Shown: piece after piece, positions 62,135-64,000 of the stretch | Position numbering within the stretch: position 1 is the stretch's first letter | Layout: the number at the start of each line of letters is the position of its first letter | Position numbers and translations under genes: made by a program | The notes under the pieces: generated by a model | The model's input: the letters and a program-made list of their open reading frames with translations, nothing else | Told to the model about the DNA's origin: nothing | Database searches by the model: none | Assembly: GCF_000318095.2 (NCBI RefSeq) | Contig: NZ_KB290710.1 | Location: 174,326 to 238,325, forward strand | Origin: Alloprevotella sp. oral taxon 473 str. F0040 | Lineage (GTDB): Bacteria > Bacteroidota > Bacteroidia > Bacteroidales > Bacteroidaceae | Reading direction: 5' to 3' | Length of the DNA stretch: 64,000 bases

Positions 62135-63787
62135 ATGTATAAGCTCTTTCTATCCTTGTTGCTGAGTATTTTGTGTTCCACTACTACCATGGTGGCACAG
62201 ACTTCACGGCGAAAAAACACGACTACTACGGCGGTGAAATCCAGGAAAACCACCAATACTAAAACAACAAAGATTAAGAAAGGGGTGAAGAAGGGCAAGA
62301 CGAATGCCGTGCCTAGTAATGAAGGCATTCGCAAACTCCAGCATGAGCAAGCCAACCTCAAACAGAAGATGGCAGAATCTCAAAACCAACTGGCTACTAC
62401 ACGCAAGGATGTGAAGGCACAGCTGGCGACTCTCCAAATGATCAATGGGCAAATCTCCGATCAGCAGAAGATTGTCACTGGACTTCAAGTGCAAATCGAC
62501 ACCCTCAATCGCCGCATCGACACGCACGAGAAGGAGCTTCGGGAACTTGAAGCTGATTTGGCAGAATGTAAGCGTCGCTACACGCGAGGTGTTCTCTATA
62601 TGTATCGCAATCGGTTGACGCAAAACAAATTGATGTTTATCTTCTCGGCCGATAATTTCCGACAGATGTATCGCCGCTTGCGCTACACTCAAGAGTATGT
62701 GAAGTATCAGCGGGTGCAAGGCCATATTATTGCTGCCAAAGAACAAGCAGTGCGTGAGAAACGCAACATTCTTTCGGGAGAACGCACCACTCAGCATCAC
62801 TTGCTCTCACAAGGTAAAGCGCAGCAAACTATCCTCGAGGGACAACAGCGCAACCAACAGGTGGTGGTGACAGACCTCAACAAAAAACAAGCAGAGCTTC
62901 AAGCCACCCTTGCGCAACAACAACGCCAATTCAATGCGCTCAATGCCAAGATCGATCAGTTGATTCGTGCTGAGATTGAAGCTGCGGAACGTCGTCGCAA
63001 AGCCGAAGAAGCACGTCGCGCGGCAGAAGCCGAAGCGCGCAAAAAAGCGGCGGAGGCAGCACGAAAAGCAGCTGAAGAGCGTCGTCGTGCAGCCGAGGCG
63101 GCACGCAAGGCAGAAGCGGAAGCACGAAGAGCAGAGGCAGAAGCGCGCCGCAAAGCTGCAGAAGCGGAACGTAAGGCAGAAGAAGCACGCCGTCGTGGTG
63201 AAGAGCGTGCGGCAAGAGAGGCTCGCGCAGCCCAAGCACGTGAAGAAGCTCGTGCTGCGGCACAGGCCAAGGCTGCTGCAGCTGAAGCGCAACGCGCACG
63301 TACAGCTACGGAAGAAGCCAATCGTGCCACTGCCACTGCCCAGCAAAATGCAGCTGCGCCCAGCGATGCCCGACTTTCAGGCAGTTTTGCATCCAATCAA
63401 GGTCGCCTGCCCATGCCCATCACTGGCAACTACACCATTTCAAGCCATTTCGGGGCTTACAATGTGAATGGTCTTAATGGGGTCACCCTCGACAACAAGG
63501 GTATCAATCTCACAGCTCCAGCTGGAGCACAAGCCCGCTCCGTGTTTGATGGTGAAGTCACGGCTATTTTCTCGATGGGAGGCATGACGAATGTCCTCGT
63601 ACGTCATGGTAGTTACATCACGGTCTATTGTAATCTCGCAGGTGCTTCCGTGAGCCAAGGTCAGCGTGTATCAGCTCGTCAAGTTCTCGGCAATGTGGCG
63701 CGCGATGCTTCGGGCAATTGCACACTCCACTTCCAACTTCGTCATGAAACTCAGAAGCTCAATCCTGAGCGTTGGCTGCGACGTTAG
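62135..63787 (+). CDS. EnvC-like murein hydrolase activator with degenerate LytM (M23) domain
   Basis: A 550-residue exported protein (signal peptide ends MVAQ near residue 22) with a basic Lys/Thr-rich stretch, a long coiled coil (about 65-290), an Ala/Glu/Arg-rich region (about 280-400) and a C-terminal LytM/M23 domain (about 425-550). Active M23 enzymes need HxxxD and HxH. Here the first pair is Asn454 ... Asn458 (NKGIN), YxHL is YCNL, and HxH is Thr530-Leu-His532. The metal site is therefore lost, as in EnvC and NlpD, which activate amidases during division. It closes the conserved dut cluster. Confidence 0.9.
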   Translation: MYKLFLSLLLSILCSTTTMVAQTSRRKNTTTTAVKSRKTTNTKTTKIKKGVKKGKTNAVPSNEGIRKLQHEQANLKQKMAESQNQLATTRKDVKAQLATLQMINGQISDQQKIVTGLQVQIDTLNRRIDTHEKELRELEADLAECKRRYTRGVLYMYRNRLTQNKLMFIFSADNFRQMYRRLRYTQEYVKYQRVQGHIIAAKEQAVREKRNILSGERTTQHHLLSQGKAQQTILEGQQRNQQVVVTDLNKKQAELQATLAQQQRQFNALNAKIDQLIRAEIEAAERRRKAEEARRAAEAEARKKAAEAARKAAEERRRAAEAARKAEAEARRAEAEARRKAAEAERKAEEARRRGEERAAREARAAQAREEARAAAQAKAAAAEAQRARTATEEANRATATAQQNAAAPSDARLSGSFASNQGRLPMPITGNYTISSHFGAYNVNGLNGVTLDNKGINLTAPAGAQARSVFDGEVTAIFSMGGMTNVLVRHGSYITVYCNLAGASVSQGQRVSARQVLGNVARDASGNCTLHFQLRHETQKLNPERWLRR

Positions 63788-63861
63788 GAGAGTGTCAGTC
63801 ATGATTAGGCCTTGCTCGGCTTTGCTGAAGGACTTCGGTGCTTACATTGAGCATCACTCTT

Positions 63862-63906
63862 AAACTTCTCGGAGGTAGTTCTCACTATCTCCGAGAAGTT
63901 TTTTCT
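63862..63906 (+). terminator. Very strong intrinsic terminator
   Basis: An 18-bp stem (AAACTTCTCGGAG+GTAGT with ACTAT+CTCCGAGAAGTTT, one G-T pair) closes on the tetraloop TCTC and runs into TTTTTTC. It lies 75 bases after the EnvC-like gene. The stem carries the same CTCGGAG/CTCCGAG core as the 21-bp minisatellite. Confidence 0.9.
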
Positions 63907-63917
63907 TTCCCCACCTT

Positions 63918-64000
63918 TTAACTCCGTAGGTAATGGGCGTTGTCAGCAAAAATGCGGTATTGTCCGATATTTGTGACTTCGTAAGCTCCATTGTTCTTGT
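63918..64000 (-). CDS. 3' end of an unknown gene at the window edge
   Basis: On the minus strand one frame is open from the right edge to TAA at 63920-63918 and reads NNGAYEVTNIGQYRIFADN then AHYLRS, a protein-like composition with no low-complexity. Only 27 codons are visible, too few for a family. The gene would converge on the EnvC-like gene across the terminator. Confidence 0.45.
   Translation of the reverse strand, partial: KNNGAYEVTNIGQYRIFADNAHYLRS

Noticed and set aside
62807..63396. Long minus-strand frames rich in Cys, Phe, Ala or Arg opposite the EnvC-like gene
   Set aside because: They mirror the Ala/Glu/Arg-rich coding repeat of the sense strand; composition is artefactual.

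Overview
The window comes from a Bacteroidales bacterium. Several independent features agree: promoters of the Bacteroidetes type (TAnnTTTG near -7 with TTG/TTTG about 20 bases upstream), an S46 dipeptidyl-peptidase, short C-terminal tails resembling type IX secretion sorting domains, FimB/Mfa2- and Mfa1-type fimbrial lipoproteins with DUF3575/DUF3868 partners, a hybrid two-component regulator, and the order dut - TPR lipoprotein - DUF4292 lipoprotein - EnvC-like protein. The short xGLYIVxGKK tails look most like Prevotellaceae or Porphyromonadaceae; the genus cannot be fixed from this sequence. I saw no rRNA, tRNA, CRISPR array, transposase, integrase or phage gene.

Left part (1-11.4 kb): the 3' end of an ATPase gene overlaps a DUF4276-type gene, forming a possible two-gene defence module. 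Then come a DPP7-type peptidase coupled to an RsmF-like rRNA methyltransferase, prmA, two poorly known exported proteins and a large TPR-containing hybrid sensor kinase/AraC regulator. From 11.9 to 25.7 kb lie an OmpA-like outer membrane protein followed by a lipoprotein of five 72-residue repeats, a DUF5117-family zinc metalloprotease, two small secreted proteins with sorting-like tails, radA, a MerR regulator and a DUF3472 plus discoidin-domain secreted protein. From 25.9 to 37 kb are mainly housekeeping genes: comEC, plsC, pyrC, a polyprenol-phosphate glycosyltransferase, a MalY/PatB-type lyase, dps and rplU-rpmA, with two unrecognised genes.

From 37.4 to 53.8 kb is a double fimbrial locus. 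A leftward four-gene operon (two fimbrillin-like lipoproteins, a large probable tip adhesin and a DUF4906-like lipoprotein) faces away from a rightward six-gene operon (DUF3575, DUF3868/OmpA, Mfa1-like fimbrillin, FimB/Mfa2-like anchor, an unrecognised exported protein, and a second FimB/Mfa2-like protein). Between them is 1.7 kb of non-coding DNA with strong G-over-C strand bias and a perfect 20-bp tandem duplication. The right end carries an FAD-dependent oxidoreductase, purA, dgt and the dut-TPR-DUF4292-EnvC cluster.

The most unusual signal is a dispersed minisatellite with an exact 21-base period built around TC(C/G)GAG between an A-tract and a T-tract. It occurs in two intergenic regions (about 20.75-20.85 and 35.77-35.88 kb). 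A third copy lies inside the rRNA methyltransferase gene (4447-4572), where its seven-codon phase keeps the frame open and adds a heptapeptide repeat between two domains. Other structures worth attention are a diverged 64-bp direct repeat on both sides of rplU-rpmA, the 216-bp repeats of the coiled-coil lipoprotein, and the ATPase-DUF4276 pair.
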